Source: JAFDBW01 sp963723355 (GTDB lineage Bacteria; Desulfobacterota; Desulfuromonadia; Desulfuromonadales; BM103). Taken from it: a stretch of DNA of 64,000 bases. Numbering within the stretch: position 1 is the stretch's first letter; each line of letters starts with the position of its first letter. A program made the translations under genes and the position numbers. The stretch covers positions 1 through 64,000 of the forward strand of contig CAVRQQ010000007.1 of the NCBI GenBank assembly GCA_963723355.1. The letters are read 5' to 3'. The notes under the pieces are model-generated. The model made no database searches. It worked only from the letters and a program-made list of their open reading frames with translations, and was not told the origin of the DNA. Positions 52,300-61,175 of this stretch are shown here, in pieces.

Positions 52300-53043
52300 T
52301 TACATGATTTTGTCCAACTCTTCTTCCGAGATGTCGAAGTTGGCGTAGACGTTCTGAACGTCGTCATTATCCTCAAGGGCGTCCATTAATTTCAGCATGG
52401 TTTCCGCCGGTTTGCCCTCAAGCTGGACCTGGTTCTGCGGGATCATGGTGGCTTCCGCTGTTTCCCACTGCAGGCCGGCTTCCGCCATGGCGTCGCGGAC
52501 TTCAATGAAGTTTCCCGAATCCGTAATCACCTCGTAAATGTCTCCCTCATCCCTGACGTCTTCAGCCCCGGACTCGAGAGCGATCTCGAAAATCTGTTCA
52601 AAGTCATTGTCCGTTGCAAACGAGATCAACCCTTTACGGTCAAAAAGGAAGGCGACGGAACCACTCACACCGAGGTTGCCACCGTACTTGCTGAATATGT
52701 GACGAACGTCGGCAACGGTCCGGGTCCGGTTATCAGTAAGGAACTCTACAATCAGTGCCACTCCTCCCGGGCCGTACCCTTCAAAGATCCCTTCTTCGTA
52801 GTTGACTCCATCCAGATCGCCGGTACCTTTCTTGATGGCCCGGTCCACATTGTCTTTCGGCATATTGGCCTGTTTCGCCTTGTCGATTGCAGTGCGAAGC
52901 CTGGGGTTGGCATCCGGGTCGCCGCCGCCGATGCGGGCCGCTACCGTAAGCTCTTTGATGATTTTGGTGAAAACCTTGCCACGCTTGGCGTCCTGTGCGC
53001 CTTTGCGGTGCTTTATATTGGCCCATTTGCTGTGTCCGGCCAT
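52300..53043 (-). CDS. yebC: YebC/PmpR-family DNA-binding / translation-associated protein
   Basis: 247-aa TACO1/YebC family protein. The N-terminal MAGHSKWANIKHRKGAQDAK is nearly invariant in the family; GGDPDANPRLRTAIDKAK and YEGYGPGG-type FEGYGPGGVALIVE follow. Once viewed as a transcription regulator of ruv, members have recently been tied to ribosomal translation of difficult sequences. Heads the yebC-ruvCAB block. AAGGAG precedes ATG 53043. Confidence 0.97.
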   Translation of the reverse strand: MAGHSKWANIKHRKGAQDAKRGKVFTKIIKELTVAARIGGGDPDANPRLRTAIDKAKQANMPKDNVDRAIKKGTGDLDGVNYEEGIFEGYGPGGVALIVEFLTDNRTRTVADVRHIFSKYGGNLGVSGSVAFLFDRKGLISFATDNDFEQIFEIALESGAEDVRDEGDIYEVITDSGNFIEVRDAMAEAGLQWETAEATMIPQNQVQLEGKPAETMLKLMDALEDNDDVQNVYANFDISEEELDKIM

Positions 53044-53143
53044 GTTTATCTCCTTGGCGTTTAACTAGATTTAAAAAACGCTTCATCCTAGCATACAGGC
53101 TTGCAAGGGAACAAGCCTGACAAGCAGGGTCGCACGCTTTGCG

Positions 53144-53174
53144 AAAAAAAAGCCGACCCTGTCGGGCCGGCTTT
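53144..53174 (-). terminator. Terminator after the kinase-BON gene
   Basis: Stem AAGCCG-CCC/GGG-CGGCTT with a TGTC loop and one mismatch; on the minus strand it runs into eight T residues (53144-53151). Confidence 0.88.
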
Positions 53175-53198
53175 CTAGAAGGCATCTATGTGCGATAT

Positions 53199-54029
53199 TT
53201 AGTGGTCGTCCGGGGTGGTACGGTATTCAACGACCTTGATGTCGTTCTTTAATTCGTGGACGCCCTCAGCGGTACGGGCCTGCTTCTCTGCCGTCTGTTT
53301 CTCCGCTGCGGAGTGAACCTGTCCCGAGAGGGTGACCAGGCCGTTAGTAACGCTGATCTCAAGCAGGTAAGGGTCGATGTGTTGGTTGGACAGTATGGCA
53401 ATTTCCACCCGTTTACGCATGATCAGATCGGATAGAATCTTCTTGCTGTCGGCCTTGATCCCTTCAAGGTTTTCATCTTTGACGCTATTGCAAATGATCT
53501 TGACCGCCGTCTCCTCGGAGAGACGCTGGGTGTTGATGACGAGGTCGTAGTGGACGCAGTCTTCCCAGTCGCGATCGAAGTAGTACTTGATGAAACCGGC
53601 CCTTTGCTGGTCGCTTTTGCGGACCAGGAAGCGGGCTCGGTCCGGGTCGAGCCACTCCCGTTCTGCCCAGCGTTCGACACGATCCTCGAAAGGTGCGATA
53701 ATCCTGGTGCGCAGGACACTGCCGATATCCTTGAGAAGGTCCTGACCGCCGCGACCGTAAATAACGACATTGCCTTTCAGGGCGGCCTCAAGAATGATCA
53801 GCTCAATCAGGTGCAGGTCGAGGAATTGTTTGGAGTCAAGCGTATCGACAAAATGGGGGGGCTTTTCGTCGGCCTGCTCAACTGCCTCCGGGGAGAGCCC
53901 GTAGGAGTCGGCTGCTTCCATGATAGCTTCGCCGTCAATCAGTTTATAACCTAACTTTTCGGCGACCATGTGGGCGATCGGAATACCACCACTGCCCATC
54001 TCTCGTGAAATCGTAATAATTGCCATCAC
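53199..54029 (-). CDS. Cytidylate-kinase-like domain fused to a BON domain
   Basis: 276 aa. Residues about 1-195 are a cytidylate-kinase-like P-loop domain: ISREMGSGGIPIAHMVAEKL (glycine-rich nucleotide loop), VVIYGRGGQDLL, LRTRIIAPFEDRVERW and a basic lid region. Residues about 205-270 are a BON domain (VEIAILSNQHIDPYLLEISV, then NGLVTLSGQVHSAAEKQTAE). BON domains usually bind membranes or sense envelope stress, so the fusion is odd; there is no signal peptide, so it should be cytoplasmic. The P-loop lacks the usual Lys-Ser/Thr ending, as in other members of this kinase-like family. Monocistronic, with its own terminator. True substrate unknown. Confidence 0.82.
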   Translation of the reverse strand: MMAIITISREMGSGGIPIAHMVAEKLGYKLIDGEAIMEAADSYGLSPEAVEQADEKPPHFVDTLDSKQFLDLHLIELIILEAALKGNVVIYGRGGQDLLKDIGSVLRTRIIAPFEDRVERWAEREWLDPDRARFLVRKSDQQRAGFIKYYFDRDWEDCVHYDLVINTQRLSEETAVKIICNSVKDENLEGIKADSKKILSDLIMRKRVEIAILSNQHIDPYLLEISVTNGLVTLSGQVHSAAEKQTAEKQARTAEGVHELKNDIKVVEYRTTPDDH

Positions 54030-54115
54030 TCAACCTCGCCTCATGCATAGAAAAACAGAAGCAATAGTACCAACTTGTCCGGTATCTGACAAGTACAAAG
54101 CCTCCGCTGACCTGT

Positions 54116-55069
54116 TCAGTATTTCGGTTTGAAATCGAAGCTGTGCCGGGTTTCGACAAATCTTATGGTACGGGTTTTGGAGCGCATGACTATGGAGTGT
54201 GTCTCTGCTCCACCGGAATAATACCGAATGCCGCGCAATAAATCTCCGTTTGTGACGCCGGTTGCTGCAAAGACAACATCGCCGTTGGCCATCTCTTCGC
54301 ACTGGTAGATTTTTTCAAAATTGTCGATGCCCATGCCTGCTGCCCGGTCCCGTTCATCGTCGTTCATGAATATCAGGCGACCTTGCATGTCACCACCCAT
54401 GCATTTAAGGGCTGCTGCCGCGAGGACACCCTCAGGGGCGCCACCAATGCCGAGCAGCATGTCAACCCCACTGCCTTCGACAGCTGCGGCAATGGCCGGG
54501 GCGACATCGCCATCGCTGATCAGGTGAATGCGCGCGCCTGCCTTGCGGATTTCTTCAACAATCTTGTCATGTCTGGGGCGATCGAGAATGACCACAGTGA
54601 GGTCTTCGATGTAACACTTCTTCGCATCGGCAACCCGCTGCAGGTTGGTGGTCGGTGAGGCATTTATGTCGATGGCCCCTTTGGCCGTCGGGCCTACGGC
54701 AATTTTTTCCATGTACATGTCGGGGGCATGCAGAAATCCTCCCTTGGGAGCCAGGGCAATCGTTGCGATGGAACCGTTGAGGCCTTTGGCACAAATGTTC
54801 GTGCCCTCAAGTGGGTCGACAGCGATATCGACGTCCTGGCCATTGCCTCGGCCAAGCTGCTCGCCGATGTAAAGCATCGGAGCCTGGTCCATTTCGCCTT
54901 CACCGATGACGACAGTCCCGGAGATCTCAATCGCGTCCAGGGTGCGACGCATTGCCTCCGTAGCGGCTTCATCGGCTGACATCTTGTCACCTTTGCCGAC
55001 CCATCGGCCACAGGCCAGAGCGGCGGCTTCCGTGACCCTGACCAGTTCCAGTGCTAGGTTGCGGTCCAT
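54116..55069 (-). CDS. glpX: Class II fructose-1,6-bisphosphatase
   Basis: 317-aa gluconeogenic phosphatase (GlpX type) converting fructose-1,6-bisphosphate to fructose-6-phosphate. Metal and substrate residues lie in VIGEGEMDQAPMLYIGE, IAVDPLEGTN and MLLGIGGAPEGVLAAAALKC. The start is ATG 55069 with AAGGAG eight bases upstream on the minus strand; the longer frame to 55141 is unsupported. It fits an acetate-using anaerobe that needs gluconeogenesis, though that lifestyle is inferred. Divergent from the rhodanese gene. Confidence 0.95.
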   Translation of the reverse strand: MDRNLALELVRVTEAAALACGRWVGKGDKMSADEAATEAMRRTLDAIEISGTVVIGEGEMDQAPMLYIGEQLGRGNGQDVDIAVDPLEGTNICAKGLNGSIATIALAPKGGFLHAPDMYMEKIAVGPTAKGAIDINASPTTNLQRVADAKKCYIEDLTVVILDRPRHDKIVEEIRKAGARIHLISDGDVAPAIAAAVEGSGVDMLLGIGGAPEGVLAAAALKCMGGDMQGRLIFMNDDERDRAAGMGIDNFEKIYQCEEMANGDVVFAATGVTNGDLLRGIRYYSGGAETHSIVMRSKTRTIRFVETRHSFDFKPKY

Positions 55070-55217
55070 TTGATACTCCTTGAAAAAACAATACTGTCCG
55101 ACAGCGCCCGATATGATGACATCTTTCATGGGCAAAGACAAATTATTTTCAGGGTGAAATAATATTGTTTTCTGAATATAATGGGTGCAGTAAGATCTTA
55201 AAAAATGTGAGGAAATT

Positions 55218-55607
55218 ATGAAGCGGATATTTCTTTTAAGTATCGTCCCCTGGCTGCTGTTGCCGGTGCTCGTTGCAGCGGCTACTGCTCGAAATGTTGC
55301 GCCCGATGATGCTTACAGTATGGTCAGCAAGCGTGAGGGTCTTTATCTTCTGGACGTGCGCACTCCGGGTGAATTTCAACAGGCCCGGCTCGAAGGAGCG
55401 CATCTGATCCCCATTGACCAGTTGGTTAACCGCCTTACCGAACTGCCGAAAGACCGGCCGATCCTGGTTTATTGCGCGGTCGGCTCGCGTAGTGCTCAGG
55501 TGGTTAATTATCTGGCTCGACATGGCTACCCTGAGGTTTATAATCTGTATGGCGGAATTTATTCCTGGGCTCAAAAAGGTTACCCAATCCTGCAGAGCAG
55601 GCCATAG
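55218..55607 (+). CDS. Exported rhodanese-like protein
   Basis: 129 aa. An N-terminal signal sequence (about 1-22, MKRIFLLSIVPWLLLPVLVA) precedes one rhodanese domain with LYLLDVRTPGEFQQARLEGA and the active-site loop VYCAVGSRSAQV, whose Cys is present, so sulfur transfer is possible. Likely periplasmic. AGGA lies upstream of ATG 55218. The downstream gap to 55663 contains a GC-rich phrase resembling the palindrome at 52232. Confidence 0.9.
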   Translation: MKRIFLLSIVPWLLLPVLVAAATARNVAPDDAYSMVSKREGLYLLDVRTPGEFQQARLEGAHLIPIDQLVNRLTELPKDRPILVYCAVGSRSAQVVNYLARHGYPEVYNLYGGIYSWAQKGYPILQSRP

Positions 55608-55662
55608 CAAGGGATGAGGTGCGAAGCGTGTGGCGCGAAACACCATAAGCCATAAGAGAGAA

Positions 55663-55812
55663 CTACACCGGGTAGATGAAAGGATGAACCTGAGTGGCTG
55701 GCAATTTTGACCCGTAGCCGTGAAGACTGTATTGTTTGCCATAAAGCAGGGTCAGCACCATGGCGACAGCCAAGAGTATGCCGATGATGATTAGAAAGAA
55801 ATCCAGCCGCAT
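55663..55812 (-). CDS. Small single-pass membrane protein
   Basis: 49 aa: MRLDFFLIIIGILLAVAM forms one transmembrane helix, followed by a short tail (YGKQYSLHGYGSKLPATQ). No family recognised. The Met at 55812 is the only sensible start; upstream of it the frame overlaps the divergent GDPD gene and loses coding character. The ribosome binding site is weak, so this call is tentative. Confidence 0.5.
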   Translation of the reverse strand: MRLDFFLIIIGILLAVAMVLTLLYGKQYSLHGYGSKLPATQVHPFIYPV

Positions 55813-55866
55813 CAATTTGCCTGCCCGGTTGATAGTTGGCTTACATTCAAGGAGAGTATAACAGAC

Positions 55867-56592
55867 ATGAATCATCCTTTCCTCTGGGCTCATCGAGGAG
55901 CCTCTTCCCTGGCCCCGGAAAACACCATGGCGGCGTTTTCCATTGCGGTTGAGTGCGGTGCTGATGGCCTGGAACTTGATATCCATCTCTCTCGCGACGG
56001 CGTCCCGGTGGTTATCCATGATGAAACGCTGGACAGAACCACTGAAGGCCATGGTCAGGTCGGGAACAAGACCTTGCGGCAGCTGCAGTTGCTGGATGCC
56101 GGCAGCTGGTTTTCAGCGGAGTTTGCGGGAGAATCGATCCCTGCCCTTGAAGATGTCCTGAAAACCTTCAGTGGCCGGGTGCGCCTGAACCTGGAAATCA
56201 AGGAGTTCAGGGCCGGGCTGGCGGTCCTTGAATTGTTAAAACATTATCCCGATGCCGACTGTGTGGTCTCTTCCTTTGATTACCGGCTGCTTGAGCGTTT
56301 ACGTGCTGCTGATGAGAGGTTGCCGATCGCTGTTCTCTATGCCTCCGGCAACTGGCGTCATGCCGTGAGGCTCGCCAGCGGTTTGCATGCCGTGGCCTTT
56401 CACCCCGAGGCAGGGCAGGTCGGGCGCCCGATGATCGCCGCATGCCGGCAGGCGCAACTTCCCGTATACGTTTGGACGGTTGATCATCCGGTGCATGCGA
56501 GGAGCCTGTTCCGGACCGGGGTTGCCGGGGTGTTTACCAATGACCCGCTAGCTCTCCGCCAGATTGCCTTGCCTGCTGGTTCCTGGACGTAA
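55867..56592 (+). CDS. Glycerophosphodiester phosphodiesterase
   Basis: 241-aa cytoplasmic GDPD (UgpQ type) hydrolysing glycerophosphodiesters to glycerol-3-phosphate and an alcohol. WAHRGASSLAPENTMAAF holds the catalytic His and Arg-Gly, ADGLELDIHLSRDGVPVVIH the metal-binding Glu/Asp and second His, and LNLEIKEF another acidic ligand. No signal peptide. Length is normal for the single-domain form. The MidA-like gene follows about 65 bases later. Confidence 0.94.
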   Translation: MNHPFLWAHRGASSLAPENTMAAFSIAVECGADGLELDIHLSRDGVPVVIHDETLDRTTEGHGQVGNKTLRQLQLLDAGSWFSAEFAGESIPALEDVLKTFSGRVRLNLEIKEFRAGLAVLELLKHYPDADCVVSSFDYRLLERLRAADERLPIAVLYASGNWRHAVRLASGLHAVAFHPEAGQVGRPMIAACRQAQLPVYVWTVDHPVHARSLFRTGVAGVFTNDPLALRQIALPAGSWT

Positions 56593-56657
56593 TCCATTGT
56601 TGTGCTGCGTTGTTGGCTGCGTTACACTGCCGCCTGTTCCCGGAGGTGAATTCCATT

Positions 56658-57822
56658 ATGCGTGACAATCTCCCCCCGCAATCCAAAAAAACGCAACTGG
56701 CTGCCCTGCTGCACCGGCAGATTCAGCAGAGCCGGCAAGGTCAGCTTTGCAGAGTTCATGGCGCAGGCCCTTTATCACCCGCAACACGGATATTACATGG
56801 CCCCGCGCGACCGGATCGGCAAATCCGGCGATTTCTTTACCTCGAGCAGTGTCAATGCCCTGTTCGGGCGCCTGGTTGCACGGCAACTGGCAGAAATGGA
56901 TGGAATCCTGTCCAGTGGTGTCTTCCAGATTGTCGAGCAGGGCGCCGGAGAGGGCCATCTGGCCCTCGATATTCTCGATGCGCTTGCAGAGGAGTCTCCT
57001 GATCTCTACAATCGATTAAGTTATACCCTGGTCGAGGTCAGTTCGGATAATCGCGATCGCCAGGCCGGTCATCTTGCTGGTCACGCTGACAAGGTTCGTT
57101 GGTCTGGCGAAGATGAATGGACGATGACCTCTGGCTGCTTCCTGTCGAATGAACTGATTGATGCGTTTCCGGTGCATGTGGTAGAAAAACGAGCCGGTAA
57201 GATCCAGGAAGTGTTTGTTGACAGTGACGGAGACCTCTTCTCAGAGGCTCTGGATGATGGGTGTCGTTCTGCCCTGTCGAATTATTTCGCCTGGCTTGGT
57301 CACGAGCCCTCTGAAGGAAACCGGGCTGAAGCCAATCTGCTGGCACCCGAATGGATGCGCAAGGTCGGCGAGCGCATTGCGCGGGGCTTCGTCATGACCA
57401 TAGACTACGGTTACCCGGCTGCAGAGCTTTATGCCCCCCACCGGAGAAGCGGGACTCTGATGTGCTACCATCGCCATCAGGCAGACGACAACCCTTACGA
57501 CAGTGTCGGGGAAAAAGACATTACGACCCATGTCGATTTTACCGCGCTGCAAAAGGCCGGAAGCGAGACAGGGCTCGAAACCTTGTGGTTCGGAGAGCAG
57601 TATCGTTTCCTGCTCGGCCTCGGTTTCTTTGAGGAGTTGGTTCGTCTGGAGTCCGCTGCAACCGATGAGAATGAAGCCAGGGCGCTGCGTTTGACACTGA
57701 AGAACCTGATCATGCCGGAGACCGGCATGGGGGAGACCTTCAAGATCCTCATTCAGGGGAAAAATACCGGGACCCCGGAGCTGCTGTGCAGTCGTCCGGT
57801 TGCGGCAATCCCCTTTGGTTGA
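56658..57822 (+). CDS. MidA/NDUFAF7-like SAM-dependent methyltransferase, frameshifted near N-terminus
   Basis: About 387 aa. Relatives methylate an arginine of a complex I subunit in mitochondria. Visible motifs: SFAEFMAQALYHPQHGYYM, GDFFTSSSVNALFGRLVARQ, the SAM-binding loop IVEQGAGEGHLALDIL, SNELIDAFPVHVVE and VMTIDYGYPAAELYAPHRRS. The true start is ATG 56658 (MRDNLPPQSKKTQ) with GGAGGTG nine bases upstream; removing one C from CC at 56732-56733 gives QIQQSGKVSFAEF and joins it to the long frame. A 57823-57945 gap with a perfect dyad follows. Confidence 0.88.
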
Positions 57823-57912
57823 CCGGTCAGGCATGATCTGAAAAAGAGGTCCCCGGATCGACTCCTGGCCGTTTACGGCTTTTCTGTTAAAATTACCCGA
57901 CCCGTTTACTAG

Positions 57913-57935
57913 AAGTATACAAAGCAGGTATACTT
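57913..57935. promoter_or_regulatory. Perfect 8-7-8 dyad upstream of the NifU-like gene
   Basis: AAGTATAC (57913-57920), seven bases, GTATACTT (57928-57935). It lies about 38 bases before the NifU-like start, a position suited to an operator; the regulator is unknown. Confidence 0.5.
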
Positions 57936-57972
57936 TGATCACTACATGCCCAATCCTAAGGAGAATAAACCG

Positions 57973-58194
57973 ATGAAAGAACAGGTACAGGAAGTCTTGG
58001 AATTGATTCGCCCTGCATTGCAGGCTGATGGTGGTGACGTTGAACTGGTTGATGTCACTGACGATGGCATTGTCAGTGTCAGGCTGACCGGCGCCTGCGG
58101 TTCCTGCCCAATGTCAACAATGACCCTGAAAATGGGTATCGAGAGAACCCTCGTGGAAAAGATTCCTGAAGTCAAAGAGGTGGTTCAGGTCTGA
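57973..58194 (+). CDS. NifU-like Fe-S scaffold protein
   Basis: 73-aa single NifU C-terminal domain. The Cys pair in TGACGSCPMSTMTLKMGIER binds or transfers an Fe-S cluster; LIRPALQADGGDVELVDV is the family start. ATG 57973 fits the length of stand-alone Nfu proteins and has AAGGAG upstream (57957-57962); an in-frame ATG at 57946 lacks support. The short gene at 58219 follows in the same transcript, ending at the 58446 terminator. Confidence 0.92.
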   Translation: MKEQVQEVLELIRPALQADGGDVELVDVTDDGIVSVRLTGACGSCPMSTMTLKMGIERTLVEKIPEVKEVVQV

Positions 58195-58218
58195 TCCTGG
58201 CTGCTGGAGGAGGTTGTC

Positions 58219-58413
58219 ATGATCAAAGTCAAGACCTTCGGCGAACCCCTGCAGCCTTTCAAGGCGCAACGGGAACTCGATGATCTGGATGCACGCGTCA
58301 ACCAGTTCATCGTTGAACACGGGATCACCCGGGTCCTGTCGGTCAGTGATTCAACAACGGTTGAAGCAGGGAATACCTGCGGGTTGATTCGCGTACTGGT
58401 TTACGAGGTGTGA
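58219..58413 (+). CDS. Small conserved-looking protein of unknown function
   Basis: 64 aa (MIKVKTFGEPLQPFKAQREL to a C-terminal strand RVLVYEV). It has a beta-alpha-beta look with one Cys and no signal peptide. GGAGG lies upstream of the ATG, and it sits 24 bases after the NifU-like gene with a shared terminator, so it is likely expressed. I do not recognise a family. Confidence 0.75.
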   Translation: MIKVKTFGEPLQPFKAQRELDDLDARVNQFIVEHGITRVLSVSDSTTVEAGNTCGLIRVLVYEV

Positions 58414-58445
58414 CCCGACAGACTGTCGGTCGCCAGGAATGAAAA

Positions 58446-58476
58446 CGGGAGGGCTATTTTGGCCCTCCCGTTTTTT
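58446..58476 (+). terminator. Bidirectional terminator
   Basis: Stem CGGGAGGGC/GCCCTCCCG (58446-58454 and 58462-58470), loop TATTTTG, then six T residues. AAAA on the other side lets it serve the convergent hemerythrin gene too. Confidence 0.92.
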
Positions 58477-58486
58477 ATCGCCAGAA

Positions 58487-58891
58487 TCAGCTGGGGCTTT
58501 TCTCCCGCACATGATCAGCTACGGCCTGGTCGACGACGCAGATGTGATTTTTCAGCCAGTCGCGAAGGAAGGTTAACGTCTGCAGGGAGATGGCTGCTTC
58601 GCCCTGACGATGTCTGCTCTCCAGGTCGGCCAGTTTGGCCATCATCTGCTTGTGCTCCTGGAAGTGTCGCTCCTGGTCCGGTGCGTCGCAGTCCACCATA
58701 AATCGCTCTTCCCGGTCAAAATGCGTCTCCGTGTAATGCTTCAATGCTGAAAAGATCGGCAGCAGCAGCGCCCCTCCACTGCCGTCCTGCATGGCCTCGT
58801 AAAGATCATTGATCAGCTTGACCAGGCCCCTGTGGTCCCGGTCTATTTCTTCAATCCCTGTGTCGTAGCTTTGATCCCAGACAAACAGCAT
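58487..58891 (-). CDS. Bacteriohemerythrin-type protein
   Basis: 134-aa single hemerythrin domain that binds a diiron centre and O2. Metal-ligand signatures: DRDHRGLVKLINDLYEAM, HYTETHFDREERFMV, HFQEHKQMMAKL and LKNHICVVDQAVADHV. Soluble, no fused sensor module. Common in sediment anaerobes for O2 sensing, transport or detoxification. Upstream sequence (58892-58990) is AT-rich and promoter-like. Confidence 0.94.
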   Translation of the reverse strand: MLFVWDQSYDTGIEEIDRDHRGLVKLINDLYEAMQDGSGGALLLPIFSALKHYTETHFDREERFMVDCDAPDQERHFQEHKQMMAKLADLESRHRQGEAAISLQTLTFLRDWLKNHICVVDQAVADHVREKSPS

Positions 58892-59050
58892 ATTATCCCC
58901 CTCTTACAGCCATAAATAAGGGCTATTACTGTAAAATATACTTTTAAATATAAACTAAAAAAGTATTTTTTAAAACAGCGTTTGTATTTTTATTGTATTT
59001 TTTTGGAGACTGCGTAAGGAGATCTCACGAATCTGGACAGTTAACCGGTT

Positions 59051-59536
59051 CTAGCGCGTGTCAGGCCGCAACTGATTCAGAGTGCCGGCCAAAGGCAGGA
59101 CGCCTTCACGTTCGATCGGAATCGTTGTACTGAGAATGCCCAGCCCGCCAATCTTGACCTCGCCGTCGATTCGAAATGCAATCTGGTCCTGGCCCTGTAA
59201 TTTGCGGGTCAACTGGTAGAGGTTGAATAAACTGCTCGAGAGACGGATTGACGCTTCACCACTCTGTTCGGCCGGAATGGTGAGCGCTTTTGCGGTTTGA
59301 CCATCGGCAACACGGACATCATTGAGGAAAAGGGTGAATTGCAAACCCTTGATGTCGAGGCTGACGCCGTTGGGGTTGTAAAGTTGCAACCTGGCGAGAA
59401 AGTTCGCGTGACTCAGAGATAAATCGGTAATCTCGAGACCGGTCAGTTGTACTTCGGGCGGAGCCGGGCGCAGGGCGGCACAGGCAAAAAGGACTGAGAC
59501 CAAAAGTATTGCGATCAAGGTTCTTGTGAAGTTCAT
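59051..59536 (-). CDS. LEA14-like (LEA type 2) lipoprotein
   Basis: 161 aa. Signal peptide with lipobox LFACAA (Cys19) predicts a lipid-anchored envelope protein. The rest is one LEA-2/WHy-type beta-sandwich: VQLTGLEITDLSLSHANFLA, LQLYNPNGVSLDIKGLQF and IPAEQSGEASIRL are family-like. Linked to desiccation or envelope stress in other organisms; role here unknown. Monocistronic. Confidence 0.85.
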   Translation of the reverse strand: MNFTRTLIAILLVSVLFACAALRPAPPEVQLTGLEITDLSLSHANFLARLQLYNPNGVSLDIKGLQFTLFLNDVRVADGQTAKALTIPAEQSGEASIRLSSSLFNLYQLTRKLQGQDQIAFRIDGEVKIGGLGILSTTIPIEREGVLPLAGTLNQLRPDTR

Positions 59537-59637
59537 GCTGTTCCTCTTATTTGCGTTGTCTTGATTATGCCCTGCCCGCGATTATACCCTGCCAGTTCTT
59601 TTAACGGTGCACTAAATCCGGAATCGCCCATGTTATA

Positions 59638-60783
59638 CTATTCTTTCCTGCGACCATGGATGAATTCTGACAGTCGCAGAAGCGCTCCCTGCCGGGTTGT
59701 GATTGCCGCATGGGGACAAAGTTCCTGGCAGCAGAAGCATCGAATGCAGCGGCCGTAATCGATACGAACGCCATGCTCATCCATGTGCATTGCCTGAGGC
59801 GGGCAATGCGTGACACAGTGGCCGCATTGTAAACATTCCAGGCTGATTTCCGGTTGTGCAGTCATTGCATTTTTCAGAAGGTTCTTCAGCGGGGTCGGCA
59901 GACCGAAGTTGATGTCGGATATTTTGGCTGGGCGAAAACGGTTGGTCTGCAGCTGCGCAAGCGGAGTGCCGTGCAGGTCAAGTTCACCCAGCGAGACTCC
60001 GCGACGGCCGGTTTCGAGTGCGACTCTCTGTGTCCAGACCCGCTCTCCGGGCAGTTTGACCATGGCTGTGGCTACCGTATCAAGGGCCAGGGTGTGCGCC
60101 GAGGCGAGCAATGCTCCGATTTGCACGGGATCGCCGTTGCCGGGTCCATTGCCCTCCATACCAACCACCGCATCCATGATCGACAATGCCGGCTCGAAGC
60201 GTTCAGCGAGCTCCAGAAGCATCAGTGCGAAAAACGCCTTGTCTGTGCCGGCCTGCAGGTGCAGCCGAACCTTGCGCATGCCGACCACAAGCCCGAAAAG
60301 GTTTTTGACCGCGCCGGTATATCCCATCATCTGGTGGGTCTTGAGCTTCGGCAGGTTGATAATGATGTCAGTGTCGAGGGCTTCCCTTGCAACCTCAAGT
60401 CGGTGAAAGGTTCCGGAACCGAATTTGACCGGTACGGATTCCTCAAACTCCGCAAAACGTGCCCCGGTTTCTTCGACGACCTGGTAAATACCGCATTTGC
60501 GAGCCACACTCTCCGGCTTGCCAAGCCCGGGTGAGTCACCGACGGTCACGACAGCGCCGGTACTCTGGACCAGCAGAATAACCTGTCGAACGATCTCCGG
60601 GTGAGTCGTAACGGCTTTTTCCGGGCTCTTGCCGGCCAGCAGGTTGGGTTTGATCAGGACCTTCTGCCCAGGTTTGACAAAATTTTCGATTCCGCCAAGT
60701 GGCTCCAGGAGACGATGCAGGGTTTCTTTCACGCGTCCCGGATCGTAATCCGCAAGCGACTGCAAGGAGACGGACAGACTCAT
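59638..60783 (-). CDS. DUF362 protein with two 4Fe-4S ferredoxin motifs
   Basis: 381 aa. Residues 1-300 are a DUF362 domain (KVLIKPNLLAG, VTVGDSPG, INLPKLKTHQMMGYTGAVKN). The C-terminus has two ferredoxin clusters, CLQCGHCVTHCP and CIRCFCCQELCP, suggesting electron transfer. The substrate of DUF362 proteins is not established. Its ATG (60783) overlaps the yjbQ stop (60780), and yjbQ overlaps the lipase gene the same way, giving a coupled three-gene operon. Confidence 0.9.
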   Translation of the reverse strand: MSLSVSLQSLADYDPGRVKETLHRLLEPLGGIENFVKPGQKVLIKPNLLAGKSPEKAVTTHPEIVRQVILLVQSTGAVVTVGDSPGLGKPESVARKCGIYQVVEETGARFAEFEESVPVKFGSGTFHRLEVAREALDTDIIINLPKLKTHQMMGYTGAVKNLFGLVVGMRKVRLHLQAGTDKAFFALMLLELAERFEPALSIMDAVVGMEGNGPGNGDPVQIGALLASAHTLALDTVATAMVKLPGERVWTQRVALETGRRGVSLGELDLHGTPLAQLQTNRFRPAKISDINFGLPTPLKNLLKNAMTAQPEISLECLQCGHCVTHCPPQAMHMDEHGVRIDYGRCIRCFCCQELCPHAAITTRQGALLRLSEFIHGRRKE

Positions 60784-61175
60784 GCGCCGACAGTCTGGAT
60801 ATGAACATGGCGCTGGCGCGGTCCATCGAATTCACAGAAATAGATGCCCTGCCAGGTTCCGAGCACAGGTTTGCCGTTATTGATAATCAATGTTTCGCTG
60901 GCACCGAACAGGCTGCTTTTGATATGGGCCGCACTGTTCCCCTCGAGGTGGTAATAATCATCGTGCAGTGGAATCAGTTTGTCGATCCCCATGATGATGT
61001 CACGGCTGACATCCGGGTCGGCGTTCTCGTTTATGGTAATCGCTGCAGTGGTGTGGGGCGTGTATATGACCGCCAATCCTTCGGTAATATTATCCTCCAG
61101 AATGGTCTTGATGACATCGTGGGTAATGTCGATCAGTTCAACCTGTTTATGACTTTTAACCGTCAAAGTTCTCAT
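60780..61175 (-). CDS. yjbQ: YjbQ-family protein (UPF0047)
   Basis: 131-aa small enzyme-like protein; the family has been described as a secondary thiamine-phosphate synthase. Conserved His/Asp residues occur in VIYTPHTTAAITINENADPD, LEGNSAAHIKSSLFG and GTWQGIYFCEFDGPRQR. Cytoplasmic. Middle gene of a translationally coupled operon (ATGA overlaps on both sides). Confidence 0.93.
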   Translation of the reverse strand: MRTLTVKSHKQVELIDITHDVIKTILEDNITEGLAVIYTPHTTAAITINENADPDVSRDIIMGIDKLIPLHDDYYHLEGNSAAHIKSSLFGASETLIINNGKPVLGTWQGIYFCEFDGPRQRHVHIQTVGA

